From Thinopyrum elongatum (lineage: Eukaryota > Streptophyta > Magnoliopsida > Poales > Poaceae), in the NCBI GenBank assembly GCA_011799875.1, contig CM022298.1, positions 287,714,395 through 287,778,394 on the forward strand: a DNA stretch of 64,000 nucleotides, in the 5' to 3' direction. The position numbers were made by a program, and so were the translations under genes. The notes beneath the pieces were generated by a model. It was not told where the DNA came from and made no database searches. It worked only from the letters and a program-made list of their open reading frames with translations. Of the stretch, positions 1 through 10,744 are shown piece by piece; the stretch's first letter is position 1, and every line of letters starts with the position of its first letter.

Positions 1-329
1 CTTGTCATAATCGGTTGTGCCCTTATTTTGTTTCGAGTCCGCTCAATGATTTAAGTGGCTGCACTGAGAACGCCAAGGAGTCTTGCCGGCCGCTGCACCT
101 CCAGCAGGCTGCTGAAGTCCCGCACCCAGCGCTCGCGGCAGGTTGCGCGCCGGCAAGTTTTTCAGTAAGTGTAGGGTGAAATCCATACATAAAGGAATCA
201 GACAAGGGAAATAGCATGCATGTACCCAAACATAAGCGAGTTACATTACATTAATAAGTTGCCACAGTTCTAACTTAAGACTTAATTGTCTTTGGCATGG
301 AATGGCGACGGCAAGAAGATGTGGAACAG

Positions 330-3300
330 CTAATCTCTATGCTGGCCTTCGACCCTTTTGATTGAGTCCACCTTCTCAAGGATAGGCGCGACAAGCTCCT
401 CAAGTGCCCTGAGATCTGCATCCTTCGGGAAGTGGTCGAGCACGTTGGTGAGATCAACGCCAGGGTTATTATACGCCACCTTGACGAGTACCTTGCGGAG
501 GACAGCCCGGCAAAGTTTACGAGATTCGTTGGCCAGTTGGGTTGCTCGGTTGGACTGAAGCAGCTTCAGGGCATCAATGATGCTTTCAAAGAACATGGTC
601 AACCTGGCGCTCGAGGATATTCTTTCTTTGGAGGAATACTTGAAGGTTGACAGGCCCATGGTTGACAGCTGTGCCGTGAGCTTCTCCGCAGCGTCGACGA
701 GGCGTTCAGTCTAGATTTCCACCCCCTTTTCATAATCAACTTGGGCGGCGGCGGCGCTCTTGAGCAGGTTCTTCTCGTCTTGAAGATCCTTGCTCAGGGC
801 CTTTTCGCGGGCTCTGCTGTCCTCAAGTGACTTCTCCAGCGTGGTCAATTTCAGCCTCAGATCGGCAATGGCGTCATTAGCTGAAGAGAGCTGCTTGGTC
901 TTGTCGGACATGGCAACTTGCATCTCCGCCAGGGTGTGGAGGGTTTTTTCCCTGTCACCTTTGAGCGTCGAGAGCTCCTTGCCGTGTTCTTCAAGATCCA
1001 CTTCCAGCTTCTTCACTCTGTCGTTCAGCTCATTCTTGGCGGCCTCTGCAGCCTCAGCAGCATCGACGGCCTCCTTGAGCTTGCCGGCGTGATCTACAGT
1101 TAAAGCTTCGAGAGCCTCCTTGTGCTTCTGCTCCAGCTCCTGGGTCCGCCGCGTGACAAGCTTCTCAATTTCTTCATCTTTGCTGCGAAGCTTGGCGGTG
1201 AGCGCCTGCTCACGTGCGGCAAGGTCCTCCTCATGAGCATCCAGTGCAATGCGACGCTCCGTCAGAAGGGCATCTTCGACAGCAATTCTTTGCGTAGCTT
1301 CCTCTTGAGCCTTCTCCATGTCAGATTGCTTCAAGAGGAGCTCCGTCCAGCTCTGGCTCACTTGCTCCCGATTGACAGTCAGCTCTTGATAGGCCTTGGC
1401 GTACCAGATTTGCGTTTGCTTGACACGCTTTTAGAAATCTACTTCAGCCGCTTCAACAACTACGGCCCTGGAATCTACCTTCTCTTTCTGGGCGCGGTGG
1501 AGTGCTTGGAGCTTGTGGAAGTTATCGCCCATGGCCTGAAGGAGTTGATCTTCCTCAGATTTGCTGCTACTGACACTTGGTTTGTTGACGATCTCGAGCC
1601 CAGTAGCAGTAATGATTTCTTCATCAAAAGTTTCTCCTTCGGTCGGTGCCCCAATGCTTGCCGTCCCCGGCAAGTTGACAAACAGGTTCTCGCCAACTTT
1701 CAGATATTTGCTTGTTGAGGGGACTTGGGATGTTGACGGTTGATCATCAGCAACCGCCTCATCGGTTGCTGGGGGCTCCGTGGCCGGCGTAGCGCCTGGC
1801 GCTCCTACGGTAGGAATGCCGTCAGTACGGTCACCAGCCTCCTTGCCGTCCTCTTCAGCAGATTCCTTGGCGGGTTCGTCCTGTGCAGTCTTGGCGGCCT
1901 CGCTGGCAGCGATCTTGTCGGCTTCAGCGGCAACATCCCTGGCAGTCTCCTCGATGATGGCGTCGATGTCCATGTGTTCCATCACAGGGAATTCTAAAGG
2001 ACAAAGGAGAGAAACAGAATGAGATCAAGATTGAAGTTCAAGAAGACAAGAGAAAGAGAGATAACGGAAATAACTGCAAGCGCTCTGAGGTAATTGGTTA
2101 CCTGCATCGAGCTATTGAGAGGTGCCCCCGCCCCTCCCGGCAACCTCGGTTGCCGGGGGGAGGGTGCCAGTGCCCATGGTTGTCGGCTCCTCCTCAACCA
2201 AGATAAGCTCGTCGGTGTGATCTCTGGTCGGGGACGCGCTTGTGGGCGGCTTGGTTGACAGAGGTGGCACGACGGGGGTGTCTCCCGATACCTCCCCCTG
2301 TTGCCGTCCTTCTCCTGCAAGCCCAAAGATGTCAGCGGCAAGGATAAAAACTTCAGCATTCGCCAACAAAAAAAATAGGAAGAGTAATAAACTCACGCTG
2401 GGGGCTATGCTGGGGGCTGCGTTGAGGGCTAAGCTCCGGGCTGATGGTAATGGTTTCCGGCACGCTTGTGAAGCCTGCCGGGGGCTCGTCGCCTATGGAA
2501 GTCTTTGCCCTCTTCGGCATCCTTTCCGCCAAGGTTTCTGCATCACTGCAGAGAAAAAACAAGCAAGTCAATAAGATTGATCCAGAGTTTGGAAGGTAAA
2601 GGCTGTGACATGATACTTACTCTTCCTCTCCCCACTCCGGACTGAAGCCGGAGATGTCGAAATCGACCTCCGTAGCAGTGTCTGTGTAGGGAGGCGGAGG
2701 AGGGGTCCTGGGTCGCTTGGCTGTAGCAGGCGCAGGGGGTTGGCGTGATTCCGCCACCTCAGTCTCCGGTAAGGTAGTGCGGGACGCCCCTGCCGCCTAA
2801 GCGGTTGCCGCTGGTGCAGGTCTCGTGCATCGCTCATGTTGCTGTCGAACTCCTTGCCGCGTCGCAGCCTTGCCGGCCGCCTTCTTGCCGGGAGCCTCGC
2901 TGCTCGAGGAAGGTTGGCTTGCCGGGATGCCAGATATGGCCTTTCGAAGGACACGCTTTCTCTTCTTCGGGGCTGGGAGCTCTTCTTGCGGTTCTTCTTC
3001 AGCCGCGTCTTCGTCGGATGAGCTCTCAGCAGCTGCGCCGCTCTGTTCCCCGGCAGCCTTGTCCTCCCCGGCAGGATTTTCTTCCACCACTACCTCTGCG
3101 TCACTGGTTTCCCATTCCGTGAAGCTGACGCTACCAGCCTCCGCGGCAAGATTTGCCTCTTCCGCCCTAGTGGCGATGTATGCCACTTCTTCGTCGGTGG
3201 TGGCTTGAATGAGGTCTCCTTCTTCCCGGACGGCTCTCTCCGTCAAGTTATCAAAGAACTTTTGTGCTTCCTCCTCGATTGGCTCGGCCCAAGTCGCGTC

Positions 3301-4272
3301 AAGACCGTGGGCGTTGAACATTGGCATAAAGGTAATGATTGACCCCAGAGCGGAGTTGTTGCACAAGGGGACGATTCTTTCCGGCAATCGATGCTTGTCA
3401 TCGCGCTGGAATAACCTTTGACGGAGAGCGCCAAGCTGCATAGCAGTCAAATTGTTGTTCAGTCCGGGGCGCAGCCTCATGATATCCGCTGCGTTCCGGT
3501 ACTCCCAAGCTGGTCTTCCCTTGCTCTGCAGGGGGGCGATGCGGCGACGGAGGAAATCGAAGGTGATCATCTCCATTGTAAGCCCGGCAGCTTTCAGGCG
3601 AAGGATCCTAGTGGTGGCGATTGTGAGCCTCTCGTCCTCGGCGGCAAGGTCGCTCCAATCGCTGCCACGGACCACCTTCTGCCATCGTGGCGAACAGAAC
3701 GGATGGGGATCTGCTTCCTTGATCCAGCACCACTCAGACCGCCATTCATCCCATTTTTCCCGGTAAACTCCCTCTGGGTATATCTCTTTATTCCAAGCTC
3801 GTGGAATCCAGGCGATAGAGCCGGAAAGGGCCTCCCCCTTTTGGATGCGAGGGATAAAGTAATGGCGAAAAAGGGCAGTACTGGGAATTACTCCGACGAA
3901 ATTTTCGCAAAGATGAGCAAAGACAGACATGCACATTATGGCGTTCGGCGTGAAATCAAGAAGGCGGAAGCCATATGTGTACATGATATCATTGAAGAAA
4001 TCAGAGAAAGGAGGACAGAGTCCGCAATAGAAATAAGCAACGAAGAAGTGGTATCTGTCGGGACCGCTATTGGAACAAGAACCTGGAATCACGCGAGTGG
4101 CGGGGTGAGCTTGCGTCTCCCTCGTCCACATACACTGGTACCGGCTCTTCAAAGTTCTCGCATCAAGCGACGGGGCGAAGACGACGTATTTCTTCCGCAT
4201 CTTCACCAGCTCGCTCTCCAAGACATCGGCTTTTGTCTCCTTGCCTTTGCCTTTGCTGGTCTTGGGCGGCAT
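330..4272 (-). pseudogene. Antisense extra ORF of Tat-like element (transposase-28/plant-mobile-like domain plus coiled coil)
   Basis: A four-exon gene on the - strand can be assembled. Exons are 4272-2621, 2545-2397, 2314-2102 and 1993-330. All three introns (75-109 nt) have GT..AG ends, and the exon phases agree at every junction. The start at 4272 has a strong context (GCCGCCATG); an in-frame ATG at 4368 is the alternative. The first exon has the conserved Trp/Phe-rich region (PPFSDFF, GFRLLDFTPNA) of the so-called putative gypsy-type transposase family (PF04195-like), known from extra ORFs of grass Gypsy elements. It is followed by an acidic Lys/Ala linker. The last exon is a long coiled coil (about 210 residues, 1361-711) plus a conserved C-terminal block with LANESRKLCRAVL. 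Four in-frame stops (2797, 2112, 1431, 711) make it a pseudogene. The total is about 1225 codons. Its biochemical role is unknown. Confidence 0.75.
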
Positions 4273-4675
4273 GGCGGCTGCAAGGGCGGAGGCCGGGGAT
4301 GGAGCTGAGGTGGAGGCGACGAGCAGATGAGGGAAGGCTTTGCTTTGAGCTCGAGAGAAGGAAGGCAATGGCGGATTTCAGATTGAGAAGAAGGAAAAGG
4401 GGGTAAATAGGCAGTGCCTCTGCAGTTTCCTTTTTATGGGGAAGGAGCGAGGCCGCCTCCTTTACTGCCCAATGTGAATACGCCTCTACAAGCGCGCTGC
4501 GGCCGTGGCCGTTCAGCGCACGCGCCCCATGTCGCGCATTCAATGCGCGTAGTGTGGGGATGCAGTAAGCAAAATAATCACAAGCGGTTAATCCCCTGCC
4601 ACATGTGCCCGTGCACTGTTTGGGCCTAGCCCAACAACGCCTCGCATTCGTGTGTGGCCTAGGCCCGGGGGCTCC

Positions 4676-5497
4676 TGTCGGTGTACTAAGTACTGGGACT
4701 TTAGTACCCCATACTTGTGCACGGGCGGTCGTAGCCAAGCCCGCGGCAAGGCTTGCCGGGGGAATAATTGGAGATTAGTGCAAGATCATCAAGGGGACAC
4801 TCAAACCAAGAGTCAAAGGATCAGGAGTTGTTAAGATCTGAAGACCAAAGACCAGGCCCCCGGCAAGATCTTGCCGGGGTGGCTCACGAAACCCGGCAAG
4901 ACTTGGGCCCGGCAAGGTTTGCACCCCGGCAAGATTCTATCACCGTGCCACCGCTTCGACACAGCAACGAACCTGACATTCTGGGTCCTTCTCTGGATGC
5001 GTGGCAACGCGCCAGTGGAGGGGAGCTTAAGTGGTGCTGATGGGATGGCCCCTTTTTCCATCCCCAAGAAAGTGAGGACACCTAAATGGACACATCACGG
5101 TGCATTAAATGCGTTCGTCCTAATCCGTTAGTGGTTAGGTATGATAATCCTGTAGCTACTTTACACCTCAATGTATGTTCATTTTGCCACTGTGGTGACC
5201 CCTTTGAGCGTATAAAAGGAGGCCCAAGGCAACTGCTATAGGGGAGAGGATCTTCTGGCCCATTCTGCATGCGTATCGTCTCTTTGAACGTACTGTTCAT
5301 TGCAAGCGCTCCTGGAGCTTGGGCTCAAGAACACTCATAATAAAACAAGGCAGGAGTAGGGTTTTACGCTAATCAGCAGTCCGAACCTGGGTAAAATCGC
5401 CCCGCGTCGATCATTGGTTCTACCCTTTGTGCATATCTCTCTCCCTGCCGAACTGTAAAGGGGTCCTTCAGGATCTCATAGGTGTCGTACGCCGACA
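4676..5497 (+). repeat. 3' LTR of element A
   Basis: The LTR runs from TGTCGGTGTACTAAG to GTACGCCGACA, with the inverted ends TGTCGG/CCGACA, and is 822 bp long. A promoter TATA box (TATAAAAGG, 5211) lies in the + orientation. The interior is rich in GCCGGCAAG/CTTGCCGGG repeats. The start and the ACTTGTGCACGG block about 40 bp in match the LTR at 7866-8793 in reverse complement. That match shows the two LTRs belong to related families in opposite orientation. Confidence 0.75.
5211..5220 (+). promoter_or_regulatory. TATA box of element A LTR
   Basis: TATAAAAGGA is followed within about 30 bp by a GGGGAGAGGATC region. This position, two thirds into the LTR, is normal for the U3/R boundary. It supports the + orientation of this LTR. 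Confidence 0.6.
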
Positions 5498-6641
5498 CCT
5501 GGAGTCCATGGCAGCAGGAATTAAGGAGATGTAGGGCTGGCACGGCCAGAAATGGCAGGTGCTCAAGGAGCAGCGCAAGTCTGCCAACAAGGTGGACCAG
5601 CAACTGAGGAACAAAAGGTATCGAGCTGCGCGATTGGCACAGCAGGCAGTTCTAGGTCCTGATGAGGCAGCAGGAGACAATCTCGATGGCGAGGGAGGAT
5701 GTCATCGCCCGGGAGGCCCGCTTGGCGGAGCGCAAGGGCTTCTGGATGCCAAGGAGCAGGACATCTCTTCTCGGGAGGAGAAGCTCGAGGCCACCCTCCA
5801 CGCCAAGGACGACGATCTGGAAGCCCTCGTGTAGCAGCGCACCAAGGTGATAGAGGACAAGCACGAGGCTGCCCTGGATGCCCTAGCTTCTGATTCTGCT
5901 ACCCAACTGAAGAAGCTCGCTGATGACCTTGCCGCTACGTCCACTGCTAAGAATGACCTCGACCAATAGGTGGCCAAGCTGACTGAAGAGCTTTCCGGGA
6001 GCGCCAAGGAGGTCGCGACCCTCAAGGAGGAGGCACAGAAAGCAGAGATCCTTCTGAAGGATATGCAGTCGCAGCTCTTCTCCAAGAGCTAAGGCCTCGA
6101 GACTGCCAACAGCACCATTGAAGATCTGAAGGCCAGGATTGGCACCTTGGAGAGCTCGGTAGAGTCTAGCGAGGCTCGTGAGTAGCAGCTGACAAAGGAC
6201 TTGGATACCGCAATGCGTCTTCGGAAGGATGCAGAGGAGAAGCTGGCGAATCATTCCGAGCAGGTCGACCTCTGGACCAAGAGCTTGATCGACATTGCCG
6301 AGCGTCTCACTGCTCAGACTACAGTGATGGGCATGGAAGGGCCGGTCTTTTCGGCCAGCAGGAAAGAGGTCCCCAGCGTCAAGCTAGGGGTCTTCTTCAA
6401 CGAGCTGATCGAGAAGTTGAAGGCACATGAGGAGGGAAGGGCCGGCCGCTTCGCGACTGAATCTCGGAAGCTTGCCTGTAATGCCCTCTTCATGGTTCTG
6501 AGCAACATCGCCTTCCGCCATCCGGACCTCAATCTCGCCGATGGCTTCAAGAAGCCACCGGAGGGCGCAGACGTTTCGACTGCCGAAGAGAAGGCCGCCC
6601 CTCTCGCCGACAAGGTCCTTGGCGTCCCTACCGCTCCATAA
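5498..6641 (+). pseudogene. C-terminal part of the extra ORF of element B (coiled coil)
   Basis: This is the homologue of the last exon of the gene at 330-1993, on the opposite strand. The + frame shows a long Glu/Lys/Ala coiled coil broken by several stops (for example near 5832, 5968, 6090 and 6183). An open stretch of 146 codons follows (6201-6641). Its end aligns with the C-terminus of the element A copy: FATESRKLACNAL here against LANESRKLCRAVL there, then a shared P..GAD/P.DAD block. The N-terminal half is missing where element A's LTR abuts. The two copies differ at many residues, so they come from different families or are old. Confidence 0.65.
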
Positions 6642-7382
6642 GGTCGCCAGGCCCGGCCTTGATTTATCCTTGCCGCTGCGCTGTCCTGTAACAAAACATG
6701 ATGTATGTCTTGTGTTTAGACACCGTACCACATATGTTTGTGTGGAACTGATGTTTTTACTTAATCCTGATTGCATGTTTATCCCTCTAGAGTTCACCCA
6801 TTGGTGCTCGTACGATTAGTCTCCGTGCGTATTTCAGCTGCCTGCCGGTATCGTTCTACCGTGATTGTCGCAAGGGTCGGGCCCTTAACAGTTATCTTGG
6901 CGAAGATACGTCCCTGCAGGTTTTTCCTCGACAGTTTTGGCATTGCTACCCATTCTGCGAGCAGGCTCGGAACAAAGCGAGGGTGTAGAAAAAAACTGAT
7001 AAGGTGCCGTCCATACGACAGATTTCCTCATACGAACACCTTGGTATCCAAGGGATAAACAAATGCGAAACCCTAAGGTCATGACTGGGCAAGGATTGAG
7101 TAAACTTAGCTTTTTTCTTCGCTTCCTTCTACTCCTCTCAGCCGCGGCCGCTCGTCGCATTCACATGCTTTGGGAAGGATAGCTGTCGTGCGTGTTGTAC
7201 TCCGGTTCCCAACAGGGACCTGTAAAGGATCATTTGTATCTTGCAGGCAGTAGGACGCGGTGTAAGGCATGACCGGCTTCTCTCTCCTCCTCTCCACACA
7301 CTTTAAACAACCTGGTGGCGGCTGGCATAAAAAGCCACGCTGACACGGACTGCCTTGCTAGGCACACTTTCTGAGGCACCGA
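6642..7382. other. Internal non-coding part of element B
   Basis: About 740 bp lie between the end of the coiled-coil gene and the short ORF near the LTR. I find no pol motif and no intact frame. This is where gag-pol would be expected in a full Tat element, so a deletion is inferred. Confidence 0.4.
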
Positions 7383-7832
7383 TCAATGGATTCGCACCAG
7401 CGCTCCACTCACGATTTCCCTAAGCAGGGTAAATGCTGAACCGAGTTTCGCGTGGTGCTCATCGACATTGACGATGCTAAAACCTAGAGTGGCTCGATTG
7501 TCAATAAGTGGGAGTGGTGGAGAGAGAAACCTTGTACCCGTACACTTCGTTCCTTTCCCCAGGACGGGGCTTGCATTCCGAACATGCTGCCCGATTTGTT
7601 GGGTTGGCTCGCCGTTGTCATTACTGGTTCTCGCCGCTGCAGTGGCCGCAGCGGAGGGAGGCGGTGGAGATCGAACGGGGCGGGGGGGGGGGGGGGGGGG
7701 GGGGAGGGAAGCGATATCGCTTCCCCTCTCCGTTCCCACCATCCTCCGCCTTTTCTTAGGCGTCATGGATGATGAAGCCGTTGATGAAGCAGATGATGAA
7801 GATGACGCGCTGCGTACGCTTCTTGGGTTCAC
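7383..7832 (-). CDS. Short Ser/Pro/Arg-rich ORF next to the 5' LTR of element B
   Basis: The open frame is 149 codons and starts 33 bp after the LTR edge. It contains a Ser-rich stretch, a basic KKRRR cluster, and a proline run encoded opposite a tract of about 25 G/C (about 7680-7704). The position suggests the start of gag or a leader ORF of a non-autonomous element. I do not recognise a gag domain, and the low-complexity composition could keep a frame open by chance. Slippage in the G tract may also make the frame unreliable. Confidence 0.3.
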   Translation of the reverse strand: MNPRSVRSASSSSSASSTASSSMTPKKRRRMVGTERGSDIASLPPPPPPPRPVRSPPPPSAAATAAARTSNDNGEPTQQIGQHVRNASPVLGKGTKCTGTRFLSPPLPLIDNRATLGFSIVNVDEHHAKLGSAFTLLREIVSGALVRIH

Positions 7833-7865
7833 ACAAGCGCTTCCCCCTACCTGGCGCGCCGAAGA

Positions 7866-8793
7866 TGTCGTGGGAAACCACGGCTAGCTATGGGGCCATT
7901 AGCCCCTTGTTGTTCGGCAGGGGGGATGAGCACATTGCACAAAGAGCGGAGAACGTAGCACAACACGACAGAGATCACGCGGGCAGTTTTACCCAGGTTT
8001 GGGCCGCCGCGAGGCATAAAACCCTACTCCTGCTTTGATGGATTGATGGTGGGTTGTGGTGGAAACGCAGCGCTCTTGCCCGGCAGGGTTGCCTCCGAGC
8101 GAGGGCAGCTACGCGCGTACGAGTGTACAAGGGTCCGGATCCTCTCTATGGTTGCCATGGCCCTCCTTTTATAGATCAAGGGGTCACCACAATGGCAAAT
8201 CAGTCATTGTGTACCGATTAGATAGCAAATAGTGCTATCATACCTAACTCTGCAGACAGAGTAGAGCGCATTAAATGCGCCACTTAGTGTCACATCGTGG
8301 CACGCCCGGCAAGCCTTGCCGGGCTGCTCGGCCACCTTCTCGTCTGTCTGCTTGACACATCTCTGGACGGGTGTCATTTGGAGATGATTTCCATAGGAAG
8401 TGGCTACCACGTGCCAAATAATAGCCACTTAGTCACTTGGGGGCTTGACACCGCACCGATCGATGACTTGCGTCGCTGTGAGGTGGAGCGGTGGAGCTTT
8501 GGCGGGGTAGTTTGCCTTCGTCGCGCTTGGCAGGCCTGCCAGGATGTTCTTGAGGCTTGTCTTCGGGGCCTCCTCGACCTTGCTAGGCTCGCCTGCCCGG
8601 CAAGGGAGGCTTTCCCTCAGTGGTGTCTTGCTCATTTAGCTTGTCTTGGTCTTCTTGATCTGCCCTTTGATTCCTCAAAGAGCTACCTCGTCAATCTGAT
8701 CTTGACTTGGATGTTGTAAGTTGCCGGGCCGGCGATTTGCTGTCCGTGCACAAGTCAGGGGCAAACATACACCCCTGTTTGTGTACCCCGACA
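7866..8793 (-). repeat. 5' LTR of element B
   Basis: In - orientation the LTR starts with TGTCGGGGTACACAAACAGG at 8793 and ends with CCACGACA at 7866, 928 bp. The TATA box TATAAAAG lies on the - strand at 8166-8173. GCCGGGCAAG-type repeats resemble those in the LTR at 4676-5497. The flank on the right (8794 onward) is CACTA sequence, not a polypurine tract, which fits a 5' LTR at the outer edge of an insertion. Confidence 0.7.
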
Positions 8794-8976
8794 AATTGTA
8801 TGCCATGTATCGCACACGCGACTCTAATCTGAATCGTGCTTGATGTCTCCGCCATTGCACACAGTTCATTTTATTGGTGACAGTTTTATTACGATACCAT
8901 TTGCGATTAATGCATCACACACAGTTTGGTCGATTGGTCTCCTATACATGTGTCACTTTAGGACCTTCCTGTAGTG
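8794..8976 (+). mobile_element. Terminal fragment of a CACTA transposon (right end)
   Basis: This has the subterminal repeat style of the CACTA elements further right (TATGCC..ATCGCACACG, GCGATTAATGCATCACACACAGTTT). It ends CCTTCCTGTAGTG, whose reverse complement CACTACAGGAAGG is a typical CACTA terminal inverted repeat. The last two bases coincide with the TG that opens the Athila-like LTR at 8975. The left part is cut by element B. Confidence 0.6.
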
Positions 8977-9748
8977 ATGACCCACAAGTATAGGGGATCA
9001 ATTGTAGTCCTTTCAATAAGTAAGAGTGTCGAACCCAACGAGGAGCAGAAGGAAATGACAAGCGATTTTCAGCAAGGTAATGTCTGCAGGCACTGAAATT
9101 GTCGGTAACAGATAGGTTGGTAGCAAAATAATTTGTAACAAGTGACAAGTAACAATAGTAGCAATAGGTGCAGCAAGGCAGCCCAATCCTTTTTGTAGCA
9201 AAGGACAGGCCGGAACTTCCTCTTATAGCAAGTAGAACATTCTTGAGGACACACGGGAATTTCATCTAGCCACTTTCATCATGTTTGTTTGATTCGCGTT
9301 CGCTACTTTGATAATTTGATATGTGGGTGGAACGATGCTTGGGTGTTGTTCTTACTTGAACAAGCCTCCCACTTATGATTACCCCCTCTCACAAGCATCC
9401 GCAACTACGAAAGAAGAATTACGATAAATCTAACCATAGCATGAAATGTATGGATCCAAATCAGCCCCTTACAGAATAGCGCATAAACCAGGGTTTAAGA
9501 TTATGTCACTCTAGCAACCCATCATCTAATTACTACTCCACAATGCACTCCCTTAGGCCCAAAGATGGTAAAGTGTCATGTAGTCGACGTTCACATAACA
9601 CCACTAAGGGAATCACAACATACACATCATCAAAATATTGAAGGAATACCAAATTCACATGATTACTTATGACAAGACTTCTCCCATGTCCTCAAGAACA
9701 AAAGCAACTACTCACAAATCATATTAATGCTCAAGATCAGAGGGGTAT
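8975..9748 (-). repeat. 3' LTR of the Athila-like host, distal part
   Basis: The segment starts TGATGACCCACAAGTATAGG and matches 41742-41908 plus 62760-63292 nearly base for base. The match is broken at 9748 by the CRM-like element, and the LTR resumes at 18328. The five bases before the break (GGTAT, 9744-9748) recur at 18323-18327. Confidence 0.85.
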
Positions 9749-10744
9749 TGATGTAGGGTGGAACCCTAGGGGGCAATCTTTCACGATTTGGAGGGGGGGG
9801 GGGGTTCCCAAAGAACACGAAGAACACACAAGAACACACAGGAGGAAAACACACAAATCAACTAGATCCGATCACACATACGCTAGATCCACATACAAAG
9901 AGAGGTCACAAAGATCCAAGGACAAAAAAGGAGGATACAAAGGTAACTATTTCATCTCCATGAAGGAGGTCTTGAATCCACTAGGGGATTTTCCCACAAG
10001 GGGGTCTTGAATCCACTTGGGGGATCTTCTCCTAGGAGGCATTAGTCTCTAATGGAGTAGGGGTACAAGTGGATGAGCAAAGCTCTATCTCCAAAATGAG
10101 CTATCACAATGCTAACCCTAAACCATAGGTAGAGGATGAGTATATATAGGCTAGGGGGCGAAGGGCTACATGGGCTTCGGCCCAGATGCACTGCATGCAG
10201 GCAGGGGGTCAGATGTTCAGGTGTCGGGCCAGATGTCCGGGACTTTGAGGGGGGGGGGGGCGGATGTCCGGGGCATGGGGGCGGATGGCCGGGCTGAAGT
10301 GGTCAGGCTTCGGGTGCATTCTGTGAAGGAGTGGTCGGATTTCTGGGGCTGGGCTGGATGTCCGGGCTGCTCGGGCCGGATGTCCGGGCTTGGGCTAGAT
10401 GTCAAGTGCCTGGAGATGCTCTTCGGCTGGGCCGAGCTATGGCCGTTGGCTTCAGGGGCCGGATGTCCAGGCCAGGGGCCGGATGTCCGGGTCCTGGGAA
10501 CTTCCTCCGGTTCCATTCATCGGCACTCTTCATATGTGCACTTGGGGACTTGTCCATCTTCAGGATCATCTCCCAGAGGGTCTTCTTGGTACCTAAGCAC
10601 ACATAGCATTTTGTCTTTAGGTAGTATCCATGTCTCACATGGGTCATACGGAATATCACTAAGGAGAGATGTCACCTCGGTCTCAAGAGCTCTGACACGT
10701 GCTCGTGTCATCGGTCCATGGGGATGACCATCGGATGCTCCACA
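9749..10744 (-). repeat. 3' LTR of the CRM-like element
   Basis: It matches 17358-18322 throughout, with scattered differences. On the - strand it starts TGTGGAGCATCCGATGG and ends CCCTACATCA. A TATATATA box lies near 10140-10150. A region dense in CCGGATGTCCGG repeats spans about 10170-10500. Confidence 0.8.
10170..10500. repeat. CCGGATGTCCGG-type repeat block in LTR
   Basis: There are about ten spaced copies of (G)GGCCGGATGTCCGGG and decayed forms. Each has inverted arms CCGGA/TCCGG around TG. The block is CpG-dense and recurs in the other LTR (about 17810-18040). A G homopolymer near 10248 sits inside it. Confidence 0.6.

Larger units (their letters stand above)
1..5497 (+). mobile_element. 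Tat-like Ty3/Gypsy element A, 3' part
   Basis: This is the downstream portion of an LTR retrotransposon whose 5' part lies left of the window. In + orientation it holds an antisense extra gene (330-4272), then a purine/G-rich tract at about 4661-4675 (CCCGGGGGCTCC), then a 3' LTR. A tract of this kind directly before TGTCGG is the usual polypurine tract and LTR junction in grass Gypsy elements. An antisense ORF between pol and the 3' LTR is known in the Tat lineage (Grande, Retand and relatives). The element ends at 5497, and a related element B resumes at once. I infer that A inserted into B's copy of the same gene. The left half of B would then lie outside the window, so no target duplication can be confirmed. 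Bases 1-329 hold no gene I can support. Confidence 0.7.
5498..8793 (-). mobile_element. Tat-like element B, 5' part (truncated, internally deleted)
   Basis: In - orientation, B starts with a 5' LTR (8793-7866). Next comes the sequence TTCGGCGCGCCAGGTAGGGG (7863-7844), a common leader next to the LTR in grass Gypsy elements and the likely primer-site region. A short ORF (7832-7383) follows, then about 740 bp without a recognisable gene (6642-7382). The last part is the antisense extra gene, which therefore reads on the + strand (5498-6641). No pol is present, so B is deleted or non-autonomous. Its 3' end is cut off by element A at 5497. Confidence 0.6.

Noticed and set aside
1122..1718. 198-codon + strand ORF
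   Set aside because: Antisense shadow of the coiled-coil exon of the extra gene (exon 1993-330).
3418..4308. 296-codon + strand ORF
   Set aside because: It lies opposite the first exon of the antisense extra gene, which shows recognised domain sequence and clean splice sites. The + frame has no domain-like pattern.
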